DNA of 64,000 nt from Sipunculus nudus (taxonomy: Eukaryota > Annelida > Sipuncula > Golfingiida > Sipunculidae): assembly GCA_026874595.1 (NCBI GenBank), contig CM049313.1, positions 9,669,508 through 9,733,507 of the forward strand, read 5' to 3'. The translations under genes and the position numbers were made by a program. Shown piece by piece: positions 49,250 through 61,030 of the stretch (position 1 is the first letter of the stretch; each line of letters starts with the position of its first letter). The notes below the pieces were generated by a model, which worked only from the letters and a program-made list of their open reading frames with translations, was not told the origin of the DNA and made no database searches.

Positions 49250-49800
49250 AGCCTGAGCGAAGGCGCCGTCGGCGGGGACATATAGAAATGGTGAGCGTCC
49301 GTCGTTCCGTCCGTCTGTCCGTCCGCCACACATTCGTTTCCGCAAAAACCAATAACTGGAAAAGAATTTGAAGTATATTCACTAAACTTCGAACATGGAT
49401 GACATTGACACATGTACAAGGTCACAGTGACGATAATGCTATAATGATGTTAACGCAAAAACTTAAAGAATTTAAGGTACAGTCAAAGCATTGATGAACC
49501 TCATGAAAACTTAAAACATTGATGAACCTCATGAAGGGCTAAGACAGGTTCGAACATGAATGACCTTGACCAATTTTTTCAGGGATACAGTGAAGATAAT
49601 GCAAAAATGATGTTAAACTGGTAACTCGAAAAGAATTTGAGGCACAGCCACCAAACTTGTAGCATTGACGAACCATACGAAGGGCTAGGTAAAGTTTGAA
49701 TGTGGATGCAGTTTTCAAGGTTCCAGAGGTAATTTAGTATGTGACATTGATCTATCTCAAATTTCATACATGTATTTTTGTATACTTTTACACTTTCCTA
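49250..49800. repeat. CGTCCGTC-headed repeat with degenerate tandem units
   Basis: GTCCGTCGTTCCGTCCGTCTGTCCGTCC is followed by units containing AAAAGAATTTGAAG/GAGG, CACCAAACTT and GAACATG.ATGAC.TTGAC at roughly 120-180 base spacing (about 49350, 49500 and 49640). It is a non-coding repeat of the type seen at 46228. The antisense open frame of 138 codons across it is not a gene. Confidence 0.55.
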
Positions 49801-50515
49801 GCTTTCCCCGCAGGCAGGAGAAATACATAGATCTGTCCACAGATCAACTTTTCTCGTAAGCCCTAAAGGAGTACCTCAGTTTATTTAGGTCAAATAGGTG
49901 CAGTTAGACCCCTTTAAATTTAGGCTAACAAACATGTTGTCGTTACATTTGGTCTTGCCTCTGTCCTGAAAAAGGATTTTGGTAGTTTTTCAATGAATGT
50001 AAATTTTATACCTTATTAAAATGTGAATAATATGCAATTAGAGTAATTATTAATAAACAATGCTCAAATAAATCAGGAAAGTGTTATATAATGATATCTG
50101 ACGTACTTCTTTATAAATTATCAACCATGTAATGACTTCGATGAAGTATTTTGGGGCCGCAAGTTTTAACTCTCCATATGCTGATTATTAAACATCTTTT
50201 GGAATCAAGATTTTTTCATACCTTGCGTACTTTTTAATCAAAACTTCTGTTAAATTAAGCCCATTGCAATAAGCCATATTCACCAGGTAAATGATGGAAA
50301 CCCACTAACAGTAATCATTTGTCATTCAGAAGTTCAATTCTCATCAAGACAAGTACCAATCAAAAATTTGGTCACGTTTCAAAGTCCACAAAGCCATAAC
50401 AGAAAAGTCTTAATCCGATTCTGCGCATTATGCTATTATGTGTGCACGATTTCGTTAATATCTCTATAGATTGAAACAAATGCCGGAAATTATAAGCTTG
50501 TGATTTTCAGACAGG
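49801..50515. other. Upstream region of gene F
   Basis: Non-coding. TTGTGATTTTCAG at 50502-50514 is a good splice acceptor next to the ATG of gene F, so a leader exon and promoter probably lie further upstream in this stretch. The TIR element found before A and C is not present. Confidence 0.4.
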
Positions 50516-53500
50516 ATGCCGGGAGATCAGACAATCGACGATATTAAGAACCGCCTTGTGGAGTACAAGGGGTTTATGGTTTTGAAAACAGAGCTGGAAA
50601 CCGTGCGGCAGCTCAGAGAGATGGAGGTCCGGAAGGATGATGTGTTTGTGACGAGCTATCCAAAGTCTGGTGGGCATCCCTGAGGAACTACTCAATAAAT
50701 CGAAAAATCCATAAGTTACTTATCGATACGTTACATCGATCCTCATTGTTAGTTGTGTATTATTTGTGTTAGAGGTAGATCATTTCCGCTGAACAACACC
50801 CAGCGTGAAAAGGTTGTGTCAGGGAAAGTTAATTTAAATATGCACTAACCTGGGCATATCGTAATCACAAAATCCATCTCTTGATAATTAAGAGTAGATT
50901 ATTTCTATCCATATATTACATGATACTTCTGTACATTGTTTTCTTTCTCACAAATGACGTCTCACGTTAGGTAGCTATAGTATGTATCCCTTGACCCAGG
51001 TAGGCATGGACAGCGATACAGGGCACTTCATTGAAAGTTTTCCCCAATGATCTCAAGGATCCTTGAAGAGATCTGTCCAATGACGTTTGGGCACATATTC
51101 CTTGTGTAGCATGTAGAGACCGGCTAACCCCTATATTGTGTCATTAAAACAGATGTTAAGACTCCATTCGTACCACAATTACTGATCAGTGATCAGTACG
51201 TTTGAAAATATGGGCACTTGCTATTAGTGAACAAAATGAGATATTATTTCTTCTTCACTGGGTTCTTAGTACCTACCGGTTGTGACAGCAAAAACTTAAC
51301 TCCTGGAGCATAAAGCATGAAAACAATTTCACAGACGCATATTTACGCGATAATTGACGGATCTTGATAAATTGTTAATTTATTTTCTATATACAATCTA
51401 TGGTATGGCTTTCTATTGCAAAACAAGTGCTAGGGTTACATGTCAATTTATCTGCAGGTTAAACTCTCAATGGAGCACCCTATTGCGCTATGCATGCCAT
51501 ACTAGTGTTCCCTTAAGATTGAAGTTTTCTCTTTTTACTTTTTTTACTTTTTCTAAATCCGTGGTAGCAAAACGTCTGCACATCCTGGCCAAAATGGAAG
51601 AGCCTCCCTGCTGTGGGATGTACATATAAATATCTAAATACTTAAAATAACAACCCCTCTGCCCATATACAATGAAACAATATTTTATTTCCATGTAGTT
51701 TTAATGTAAAGCAGTTCCAAGTTGTTGGGCGTATTCTTTTAAATAACTCAACACCCTTTGGTAAAACCTTTTGAAATTCCTTGTCTATGATCGTATCATT
51801 TTATCTTGGCAATTTTTGTTTGTTTGTTTTTTTTTTTTTTTTTGCTTTTTCTTTGTTATTCCACTCTCTGCTAACGAACTCATTTTAATAAAATGTTGCG
51901 ATAAATCTAACTTGAATACACGATGACTACAGATGTTGAAAGGAAAGAATCCGAGAAGAATACTTCATTCAATAAGCTAATCATTGATCAAACTTGTTAT
52001 CCGTTTTCTTTCAACAATTGTTGGTTTAAGAAATGATATTGATATGCTAAAGGAGAAAATAAGTGGCATGTTTGGATCTTGTGGTAAACTTATCCCTTAT
52101 GGTTCATATTGGAGGAGGATAATGAAAAGAGGAATTTGGAAGGATAATTAAAACTCTTTGATCAAACAAAATAAAATTAAACTTATATAAAAGGTTTGAA
52201 AAATAGGAAATTAAATTTTATTAAACTAGCGAGCCTTCCTTGGTCAATTTAGTAAAAAAACTGGGTATTCCCGACCTTATACAAAAAAGAAAATTTATGT
52301 GTAACGCTACCTCTAAGTATTATATATATGTGCTTTGCGTGAAAGTGTAGTAATTGTCGCCACAATTTTAATTATGTTCGATATAAGTAGAGAGAAAAGG
52401 AACCCCATGTAAATTTTAGAAGTTAAAATGTTTAACACTTCCTTCAATTTCATAATTGAAATGTTTGAGGAATATATCACATTTGTTGTAATAACTTATA
52501 TGACAAAACAAAACGATACATTTTTGGGTAAACTGTATTGTATTGTATTGAATTTCAAACTGCGTAGGGCCGAGTTTATATGGTGGGTGGATTAAAATTT
52601 GGTTTGAATTCACTAGTTCAAGATTTTAATTTCATCCTATTGTAAATTGTCATCAAGAAGTCCATTTATCTCCACTAAAGAATGGAGTATAGCATAAGAA
52701 AGTTACTTTTGTCCCCTACACCTAAATAAAGTGGGATAAAAATCCCCCCCCCCAAAAAAAAACCATGCTTGATATATCCAACAAAGGTATATCCTATGCT
52801 CATTCCATTTGTCGACAAGTGCAATTTTGTAAGAATTCCCTTTATTCGAGAAAAAAAAACATTTTTCTTTATTATACCATTATACTTCATTTTATACTTC
52901 ATTTAACAATTATAATATTGTTATACTTTTTATAGGCACCACCTGGCTACAAGAGATTGTATGGTTAGTATGCCATGATGCTGACACAGAGACAACGAGT
53001 CAAAGGCTGATAGAACGCTTCCCGTACGCAGAAATCACTCCCGAAAACTTTGCCAGCGTAAATACCAATCCTGATCAGAGATTCATTAAATCTCATATGC
53101 CCATAGAACTGCTGCCCAAGGCTATTAAAGAAGTCAAACCAAAGGTAATAATTCTGAGAAATAAATTTTTTGAAGTAAATATGTCAACTACATAAAACGC
53201 AAAGGTCTTTTTGGGTATACTAGAAATGGAGTTCTACGGCCTCTGGAGGGAGAAAATTTTCTATCGCCAAATTTTATGGTAAACCTCTTTGATGTAGACA
53301 TATATAATGCTTGTACTTAGCCTAGCAACTCAAGTGATAGGCCTATTTCTCTCTATTCAATAGAATAAAAAGGTTTCTGTTTGGGATTTTTTTTATAATT
53401 TGACTTTTACATTGTAATTTGTCACCGAAAAGCGTCCCACGTTATCCATCGACCACGACTTAGCTGAGCCTTCATTTTATGTTATGAGGTCCAAAAAGTG

Positions 53501-54645
53501 GTAGTTTAAAGCGGTAATACTTTATATTATTCTATATATACTGCTAATATTTCAATATTTGTATAATGCAGATCCTATATATTACTTCATATTATCGTGT
53601 ATATGATAATCTTTGCGCAATATAGATCCTGCATATCGCAAGAAATCCCAAGGACGTGTTGGTTTCCTTCTACTACTTCTTACGAATCCTGAAAATGACT
53701 GCATACGGCGGCACATTAGAGGAACTTCACAGAACGCTAATTGCTGATGAGAGTAAATAAAATTGTTTTAGCATTAATCCTATATCCCACATCTTAAACC
53801 TTTTTTATGCTGACAAAGCGCACAGTGTAATCTTTTATTGGTTTCTTGAAGTCTACGTTTTTACTGTCAATAATCTTAGAAAAAATCAAGCAACCATACG
53901 TGTCTGGCACTTAATACCTAAATCCTCAAACCTACGCTTTTTTGGATACTTCTAATGTTTATTGCATTCAAATTTTGTCCAATTTTTATGACTGAGTAAA
54001 CTTCAACGAATAAATGCCAATGTATATCCGTCATTGTTAAAGGGAACGGACAAGTATTTTTTCATATTGCTGTAAGAAGTATAAATGTGTTATAAATCCA
54101 TTTACATATCTTAAATATCCACAGACTGGTCATATGAATGGTTAAACTAGATTACATAAATTTGCCTCTCCTGATATATAAATATGAAAAAAAAAGATTT
54201 TATAGTAAAAAAATAATAATCCATTGAAGGGTTTCTAATAATATGCCCGTGACCTTGTCGCATTTTCATTTATGTTTTGTAATATACTTCCTTGTCGTCT
54301 ATAAGTTGCATGTGGGCCTTGGTGGAAACATGTGCTCAGCTTCTGGCTTCAACGGGAAGAAGAGAATATTATGTTTTTGAAATATGAAGACTTGATCAAG
54401 GTATAAAGTAGAACTATGAGATACTTAAAAACGTCCTCATCACCGATTGCAGTGATACCGCTTCAGCATCTGAGCGCCATTCAGGGTTCTTCTGTAAAAA
54501 TATTTTGATCATTTATAACCGTTTAAACTGGCTAACCCATTTGTATGTTATCATGGAATTAGATGGATTGCAAACATGGTTATGTACGTAGCAATTTTAA
54601 CGATGAAACTTAAGTTTGGTTCAAGCTACCGATCACCTGTAACGC

Positions 54646-54694
<49 letters not shown>

Positions 54695-56284
54695 AATTTT
54701 GTATACTAGAAGAAAAGCGGTATATTACTGTAAACAACAATAATTTTTATAGAATACTTACCATATCACTATGTGTATGCTATGGCTTCCTACAGAGTGT
54801 TAGAGATCGGATGCCCAATATACGTCAACCTTTGATGTGTTTGCTACGCCATAAAATTAGCAAGCTCGCTTGTCTAAATCTGATAGAAAGCAAATACTAA
54901 CGTCTATGAATGACAGAGGTGCCTGTACTGAAATTAATCCCAGTAATCCCTATATCACCCAAAATCATGTTAAGCCTTACATTTTCCATAATAGAATAAA
55001 GACATCCTGTTTTATTTAAACTTGTCTCCACTCGCTTGTCACAAGTAGGGTGTATCACAAAGAGTTGCAAACTTTTCATTTCTCTCCTTTCATGTTCCTG
55101 GAGACAGGACCTGCCATCTGTCGTCAAAAGGGTAGCAAAGTTCCTGAACAAGGAGTTGACGGATCAGCAAATCTCCACAATTGTAGAACACACCAGATTT
55201 CAGAAAATGAAGGGCAACGAGTCTGTTAATATGTCCCTGATGCCCGACCGTGGAATAATGAGAGAAGACGCTGAGACTAACTTTATGAGAAAAGGTAATA
55301 GAACTTCATGAATGGAAAAAAAGGGGGGGGAAAGAGAAAAGGGAATTATATATGGGTTCGAGTTTGTTTCAATAATACTCCTTGATGAGGTGCATATCTT
55401 CCTTGATTTATGTGGGACTATTTATATTTATATCCTTATCTCAGGATAGATATAACGTATTCATGTGACACTATGTGAATTTTTTTTCTCGAAACAATGG
55501 CCATGGAAACATAGTTCATGTATGAAATTTTGGGATAGGAAAATGCTCAGAAGAGAAAGAATACGTTGAATTTACACATGTAAAGACATATAAATTGATA
55601 AAATTAAGAATTCCAGTCAATCTACACAATGCGCGGATTGTATATTTTCTTCTTAAAACGCAAAACAAACTTAAATAAATTTGCTACCAATGTAGATGTA
55701 TGTGGCCCAACATGCGTTCTTGCATGTGGGGAGAAAAGTTATCAACAGACAGACGACGGACGGACACAGCGCCACCGGTAACTCAAGGCCCAGGGGCGGA
55801 TCCATGATTTATTAAATAGTCACCAAAATCAAGAAGACTAATGAGAAAACCTTGAGAAGTCCCCAGGTCGGAAAGTGGGGGTTCATTAGCAAAATTATCT
55901 TGCGCACATTTTTTCCTAGTCATAAGTCTGTAAAATGGGGTTTATCGGTAGGTAATCTTGTAATTGTAGTGTCTTCATTATAAATCCTTGGAATGTTACT
56001 GCAATTTCCAGTACTCGAAAGACTACAGTACTTGCCCCTATGATGTGGTTGTCTTCATATAAATGTAGCAATGGCCATTATGCAATGCTACAAGAGGTAC
56101 TGTAAACAAGATTAGTTAGGAATAAGGTCTCTCGTGTGTAATGATATCAAACTCAATGTTTGTTTTAGGAAAAGTTGGTGACTGGCGGAACCATTTTACA
56201 CAGGAGATGAGTGACGCCATTGATAAGATGTTAGAGGAACGACTACATCCTCATGGCCTCCGATTTGAAGACACTTTACCATGA
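50516..56284 (+). CDS. Cytosolic sulfotransferase F (SULT family), six exons, best preserved
   Basis: Exons are 50516-50669, 52936-53144, 53626-53752, 54306-54400, 55108-55294 and 56169-56284. They join in frame to 295 aa, the usual SULT1 length. Internal exons of 127 and 95 bp equal those of vertebrate SULT genes, showing conserved intron positions. Motifs are TSYPKSGTTWLQE (PAPS loop), FIKSHMPIELLP with the catalytic His, HIARNPKDVLVSFYYF (3'-phosphate site), CGPWWKHVLSFW, and MRKGKVGDWR near the end. The dimer motif position reads RNHFTQEMSD instead of KxxxTVxxxE. Reaction: sulfonate transfer from PAPS to a small acceptor in the cytosol; acceptor unknown. A polyadenylation signal lies at 56326. 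It is distinct from A and C (for example IDDIKNRLVEY, DDVFVTS, AIKEVKPK) and groups with the pseudogenes B and D. An LTR element starts 277 bases after the stop. Confidence 0.92.
50670..52935. other. Intron 1 of gene F
   Basis: A 2.3-kb intron without the tRNA-like cassettes of A and C. No open frame with family motifs was found. It contains a T-run near 51828-51843 and a C-run at 52747-52753. Confidence 0.6.
54646..54684. repeat. (TA)n microsatellite in intron 4 of F
   Basis: Pure TA of about 19 units. Unlike the tracts in B, D and E it does not touch an exon. Confidence 0.95.
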
Positions 56285-56325
56285 AGAAATGAGCTCAGAT
56301 CTGTGTTGAACAATCACACGTGAGA

Positions 56326-56331
56326 AATAAA
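56326..56331 (+). terminator. Polyadenylation signal of gene F
   Basis: AATAAA 42 bases after the stop codon of F, within GAGAAATAAAGTC, is a canonical 3' processing signal. Confidence 0.6.
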
Positions 56332-56505
56332 GTCTAGGTCATATTTTAAGTTACTGTTAAGGTAACCAGCAATCTTGAATAATAAAAAGAAATGACTTTT
56401 TACGAATAGCATTTGAGAACTCCACATAACAAAAATAAATTATTATTATTATTATTATTATTATTATAAGTTTTATCCTGATAACGATAGGCCATCCCTT
56501 AAGAA

Positions 56506-56511
<6 letters not shown>

Positions 56512-56560
<49 letters not shown>
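56512..56560. repeat. (TA)n tract that received the LTR element
   Basis: TA repeats end at the first base of the 5' LTR and resume at 63220 after the 3' LTR, so the element inserted into this tract. TATAT at both borders is a possible 5-bp target duplication, though the low complexity makes this weak. Confidence 0.9.
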
Positions 56561-56564
<4 letters not shown>

Positions 56565-57366
56565 ACGAAGACAAATAAATGAGGGAGTGGAAATTCCTGG
56601 GCCTTTTTATTTATGTGACACGGGCTTAACTCCTGTTGTGGCACTCGTGTCTGGCCGCGTATTACATTCTGTGTTTAATCCGTACTGGTTGAACTCTTGT
56701 TTTTATGCTTGCTTGGGGCGAGATCACGTGTACACCATGGTGTGTAAAGGCACGGCGATGTCTTTCTGGAGAATTCCTGAAACGCGTGTATACTGTACAG
56801 ATCTCATAGACTGTTCGAGAAGTGGAAAATTCTCGGCTTGAGGTGTGAAGGTATATAAAGGGGCTGTGTTTTAGAACGGTAGGGCATAGAGAACAGCAGA
56901 GCGTGTGTCAGATTCTAGGACCTTATACGACGAATGCGGCAATTATAGCTGTTCTAAGACTATCTCCTGGATTTTATGCATTTTGGACTTCAGTTTACTT
57001 TCTGGATTGTTATAAGAGCTTTACACTGGATTGTCATTCTCCGAGAGTTTACATTTTAATGGACTTATCGTTGTGATGGTGTTGGTATCCAGGTACTGTG
57101 CACATTATTTTTCTATGTGATTGTATTGACTTGTTGTTATACCGCTGTTTTACTGTATAATTGTATTGATTTAGTGTATTGTATTGTTAGGGTTGTTTTA
57201 AGAATAAATTATAGTTATTTGTGAACAGAAAACCACTGACTTCTTTATTCATTCCCCTAGACATTTCACGCTGCCTAGTGTTGCAGAATCTGATTTGTTT
57301 TTATCTCCATTACAAAATGTGTGTTAATTACGCATACGTGATCTGTTTATATTAGGTTCCGTAACA
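56561..57366 (+). repeat. 5' LTR
   Basis: TGTTACGAAG...CCGTAACA. TATATAAAGG near 56852-56860 is a likely TATA box and AATAAA at 57203-57208 the poly(A) signal. Relative to the 3' LTR and the solo LTR at 10455 it lacks about 25 bases (CCAGCGGACGCAGAAG region). Its first 45 bases differ from the 3' LTR. Confidence 0.9.
56852..56860 (+). promoter_or_regulatory. LTR TATA box
   Basis: TATATAAAG followed by GGGCTGTGTT. The same site occurs as TATATAAGG near 62688 and as TTATAAATAG near 10757 in the other LTRs. Confidence 0.6.
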
Positions 57367-57372
57367 TTAAAT

Positions 57373-57390
57373 TGGGGGCTCGTCCGGGAT
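57373..57390 (+). other. Primer binding site, proline tRNA type
   Basis: TGGGGGCTCGTCCGGGAT lies 6 bases after the 5' LTR. It is the 18-base complement of the 3' end of tRNA-Pro including CCA, the same PBS as in murine-leukaemia-type retroviruses. Confidence 0.85.
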
Positions 57391-57528
57391 GCTGAATAGA
57401 TTTCAAATTTATTAGGCCTTGACCTGGACATTGTGTTATCACACCTTGTTTAATTTTACATATTGTTTACAGTACATTGTTTACAAGATTTATCTCAGTG
57501 GTTTATTGATATTGTTTTGAATCTTAAC

Positions 57529-58913
57529 ATGGCAGATTTCAAACCTGAGACGTTTGTTGACGATCCCGACCCTGATCAACTTGAACAGTTGTGAAAAGAA
57601 CAGTTGTTGCGTTTGGGACAACACTTAAGGCTAGATGTGAAAAAAAGCTTTGAGAAAGCCTGATATCATTGCTAAAATCATGCAAGATCTAGTTGGCAGG
57701 GGTTTAATTGAAGAGACTGAAGTTGAAACATAAAAAAATGACAGCCTTGCTATGCAATTAGAATTGAAAAAGTTGAAAATGCAACATGAGCTAGCATTAA
57801 AACAGTTAGAATTAGAAAAAGATAAACAGAGAGAAGAGAGGGAAGAACATGAAAGGTTAGAAAGAGAAAGACTAGAAAAAGAAATAGAAAGAAACAGACT
57901 AGAAAAAGAAAAAGAAATTGAGTTAAAACGACTGGAGTTAGAAAGACTTAAAGTGGAACATAGTCTAAGTGCTGCCCCAACTCACAGTTTTGATGTTGCT
58001 AAACACATTAGACTTGTCCCACCTTTTCAAGTGAAAGGGGTTGATAAATATTTCTGACACTTTGAGAAGGTAGCTGAAAATTTAAAATAGCTTAAGGAAA
58101 ATTGGACTATGCTATAACAAAGTGTATTGACTGGCAAGGCTAGAGAAATTTGTGCAGAGCTTTCGGTAGAAGCTGCTGCTGACTATGACCTGGTAAAACG
58201 GTTAATCCTAGAAGGTTATGAGTTAGTTCCAGAGGCTTACCGCCAGGGGTTCAGAAATTGGGAAAAGCGCAAAGAAAACACCTACGTCAAAATTGCTAAG
58301 ACAAAAAGAGCAGTTGTTTGATCGCTGGTGTAGTTCTAAAAATGTAATGAAAGATTGTGACAATTTGCGCCAGTTGATTTTGCTTGAAGAATTTAAGCGC
58401 TGCATTAACGCAGATGTTAAAACTTTTCTCGATGAGAAAAGTCCTGAAACACTTGACATTGCTGCTCAATTAGCTGATGATTATTCATTAACACACAAAA
58501 TGTCCTTTACTAACAAATCAAACCAGTCATTCACAAACAAGAATGTAAATCAGTATGGTCAAAAGAAGTTTAGAGCGCAGTCACCCAGTACTAGTAGTCC
58601 TGATAGTTCAGCAAAGTCCACTGCTACACCTCAGTCCACGTCCACTGTGTCTAAGTCCAACAAAGACCAGTCATTTTTAAAGAAAATCTGTAATTACTGC
58701 AAGAAGGAAGGTCATCTAATATCTGACTGCTGGAAACTTGCGAATAGACCAAATAGCAAACCTTCTGGTTTTGTTTCAAAATCTATGTATAGCATAGTAC
58801 AAGAGCCAGGCTCTTTTCATGTGAATAAGGATACAACTCCTTTATTGACTCTTATAAAGAGTTTGATGCTACGGAGGCCCACGTGCCTTCTGAATCCAAG
58901 GAAGAATCCGTAG
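57529..58913 (+). pseudogene. Gag of the LTR element, interrupted
   Basis: The reading starts at ATG 57529 (MADFKPETFVDDPDPDQ) and meets a stop after LEQL. A further frameshift and stops lie near 57655 and 57730. From 57752 a highly charged coiled coil (Lys/Glu/Arg repeats) runs to about 57960. A SCAN-like capsid segment follows at about 58127-58500 (LILEGYELVPEAYRQGFRNW, then a frameshift, then LRQLILLEEFKRC and DIAAQLADDY). A CCHC zinc knuckle, CNYCKKEGHLISDC, lies at 58689-58730. SCAN domains of vertebrate zinc-finger proteins are held to derive from Gmr1-like gag, which fits the pol order seen here. Confidence 0.8.
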
Positions 58914-59236
58914 CTTGCGGGGTAAGGATCTCAGTTGATTCCTGCGGGGAATTAAATAAGGCTAGGTCCTTTCAAGACTCCTGCGAGGAGTATCCTTTAA
59001 ATGAAGCTAAGTCTTTTTATGACTCTTGCGAGAGTATTTAAGATGAGGCCAGGTCCTCTTATGACAAACAGAAGTTTGTTTCTGCTGAGGAAAATTCCTC
59101 TGTTGACTCCCATGAGGAGTTTGGTAAGGATGTAGATTCCTTAAATGACTCTGAAACAGAGTTTATGACTGACACCTTCAATGTCAGTTCTTTGTTTGAT
59201 TAGGTTGAGGTAGTAGATTCCTCTCTTGACTCTGAA
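58914..59236 (+). pseudogene. Acidic repeat linker between gag and protease
   Basis: Imperfect tandem units of 42-45 bases start near 58961, 59006 and 59048 (GCTAGGTCCTTT / GCTAAGTCTTTT / GCCAGGTCCTCT) and encode Asp-Ser-Cys-Glu-Glu-rich peptide. Two in-frame stops (near 59039 and 59201) break it. The role is unknown; it may act as a flexible linker in the polyprotein. Confidence 0.6.
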
Positions 59237-59776
59237 ATGGAGTTATTTGAGCCATTCATACATGATGGTTTTGTATCACTTTCAAGTGATTTTTCAGATT
59301 CTGCCCCTATTAGAATTTTGAGGGACACTGGTTCAGGCCAGACTCTCATGTTAGCAAACACTTTGCCATTTTCTAATAGGTGCTTTACTGGTGCACATGC
59401 ACTTGTTAATGGTGTGTTTTCAGACAGGCACACTTCAATTCCGCTTCACAGTATCCATTTAAAGTCAGTTTTGATTTCTGGGAATATTACTGTGGGCATA
59501 AGAACTACTTTACCCTTAAAGGGAATTCAGTTGCTACTAGGCAATGGTGTTGCAGGTGACAGGTTACAGCCTGTGCCGGAAGTGACAGAAAAGCTGGAAC
59601 TTGATCAGGACACTGGTCCGGAAAGTCAGGAGATTCCTGGTTTGTATCCTTCATGTGATGTAACTAGATCTATGAAAAACACACATGAGGATAATGGTCC
59701 AGATAATAACACTCTGGGAGTCACTAGTGACTCGTCTAATGACTCGCCCGTACAGGATGCAGCATTCTCAAGGTAA
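59237..59776 (+). pseudogene. Retroviral-type aspartic protease region
   Basis: An open stretch of 179 codons contains ILRDTGSGQTLML, with the catalytic DTG at 59324-59332, then flap-like sequence, and LLLGNGVAGDRLQPVPEV, the position of the ILG motif in gypsy-type proteases. The length fits a protease of 100-120 residues plus a spacer. The frame stops just before the integrase. It would cleave the Gag-Pol polyprotein in an active element. Confidence 0.75.
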
Positions 59777-59818
59777 GAACATATCGCGGAACAGCATAAG
59801 GACCCTGATATTTCATGT

Positions 59819-61030
59819 TTGTTTCCCAGGGCAGTTTCTAAGGATGAGCTGTCACAGAACCCAGTTTGTTTCAATGTCAAAAATGCAGTGCTTATGCGTA
59901 AATTGCGACCACCTGATGTATGCGCTGATGATGAGTGGGCCATCAAACTTCAAATAGTAAAGCCCAAAAGCTTTCGCAGTGAAGTTCTAAGCATGGCACA
60001 TGAGGCTCCTTTGTCTGGCCATTTAGGTATCAATAAAACTTATCAGAAAGTTAGTACACACTTCTATTGGCCTAACCTCAGAAAAGATGCTGTACAATGT
60101 TGTAAATCATGCCGTACATGCCAGATGGTAGGCAAGCCCAGTCAGAATCCTCCTAAGGCCACACTTAGGCCTATTCCTGCTTTCGAGGAACCATTCAGTA
60201 GGATTATTATTGATTATGTTGGGCCACTGCCCAAAACAAAATGTGGACATGAATATTTGCTGACAATTGTGTGTGCATCTACCAGGTTCCCTGAGGCAAT
60301 ACTATAGCGCAAAATTAATGCCAAAAGTGTTGTCAAAGCTCTGACCAAGTTTTTTTTACAACTTTTGGATTACCAAAATCCGTCCAGTCTGACCAAGTGT
60401 CTAATTTTAACAAGTTATTCCAACAAGTTATGCTTGAGCTAGGTATAAAAGAGTACAGCTCTTCGCCATACCATCCTGAAAGTCAGGGCGCCCTCGAGCG
60501 TTTTCACCGGACATTAAAAAACATGATCAGGACTTATTGCTATGACACACAGAAAGACTGGGATGAAGGAATCCACCTATTGCTGTTTGCTGTCAGAGAA
60601 TCCTTTCAAGAGTTCTCGGGTTTCAGTACCTTTGAACTAGTTTTTGGACATTCCGTTCGAGGTCCATTGGAACTGCTTAAAGAAAAACTCTTGTGTGAAA
60701 ATCCTGATTCTCTTAGTTTGCTGCAGTATGTCTCAGACTTTCGCATTAAACTACACAATGCTTTTGAGATTGCAAAGTCAAATCTAAATTCTGCACAAAG
60801 TAAAAATGAAAACAAAGTATGCCAAGCACACTGTAAGTAGGACGTTTGAGCCTGGTGAAAAGGTCCTTGCCTTACTTCCCATCCCCGGCAGACCTCTGCA
60901 AGCTAGATATTTTGGTCCTCACATTGTTGACAAGAAAGTCAGTGATTTAAATTACATACTGTTGACACCAGATAGACGTAAGAAGAAACAACTGTGCCAT
61001 GTTAACATGTTGAAACCATATTATGACAGA
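59819..61030 (+). pseudogene. Integrase, located upstream of RT, frameshifted
   Basis: An HHCC zinc-binding domain reads AHEAPLSGHLG...CKSCRTCQ (about 59990-60125). The catalytic core begins IIIDYVGPLP (first Asp), then a stop near 60306 and a frame change around 60350 in an expanded T-run, then SDQVSNF (second Asp) and PESQGALERFHRTLK (Glu). A second frame change near 60830 leads to EPGEKVLALLPIPG...YFGPHIVDKK, a GPY/F-like C-terminal module, ending VNMLKPYYD. It would insert the cDNA into the genome. All core residues survive, but the frame is broken at least twice. Confidence 0.85.

Noticed and set aside
48966-49382. 138-codon antisense open frame
   Set aside because: It runs through the CGTCCGTC repeat and flanking AT-rich DNA; composition and lack of motifs argue against a gene.
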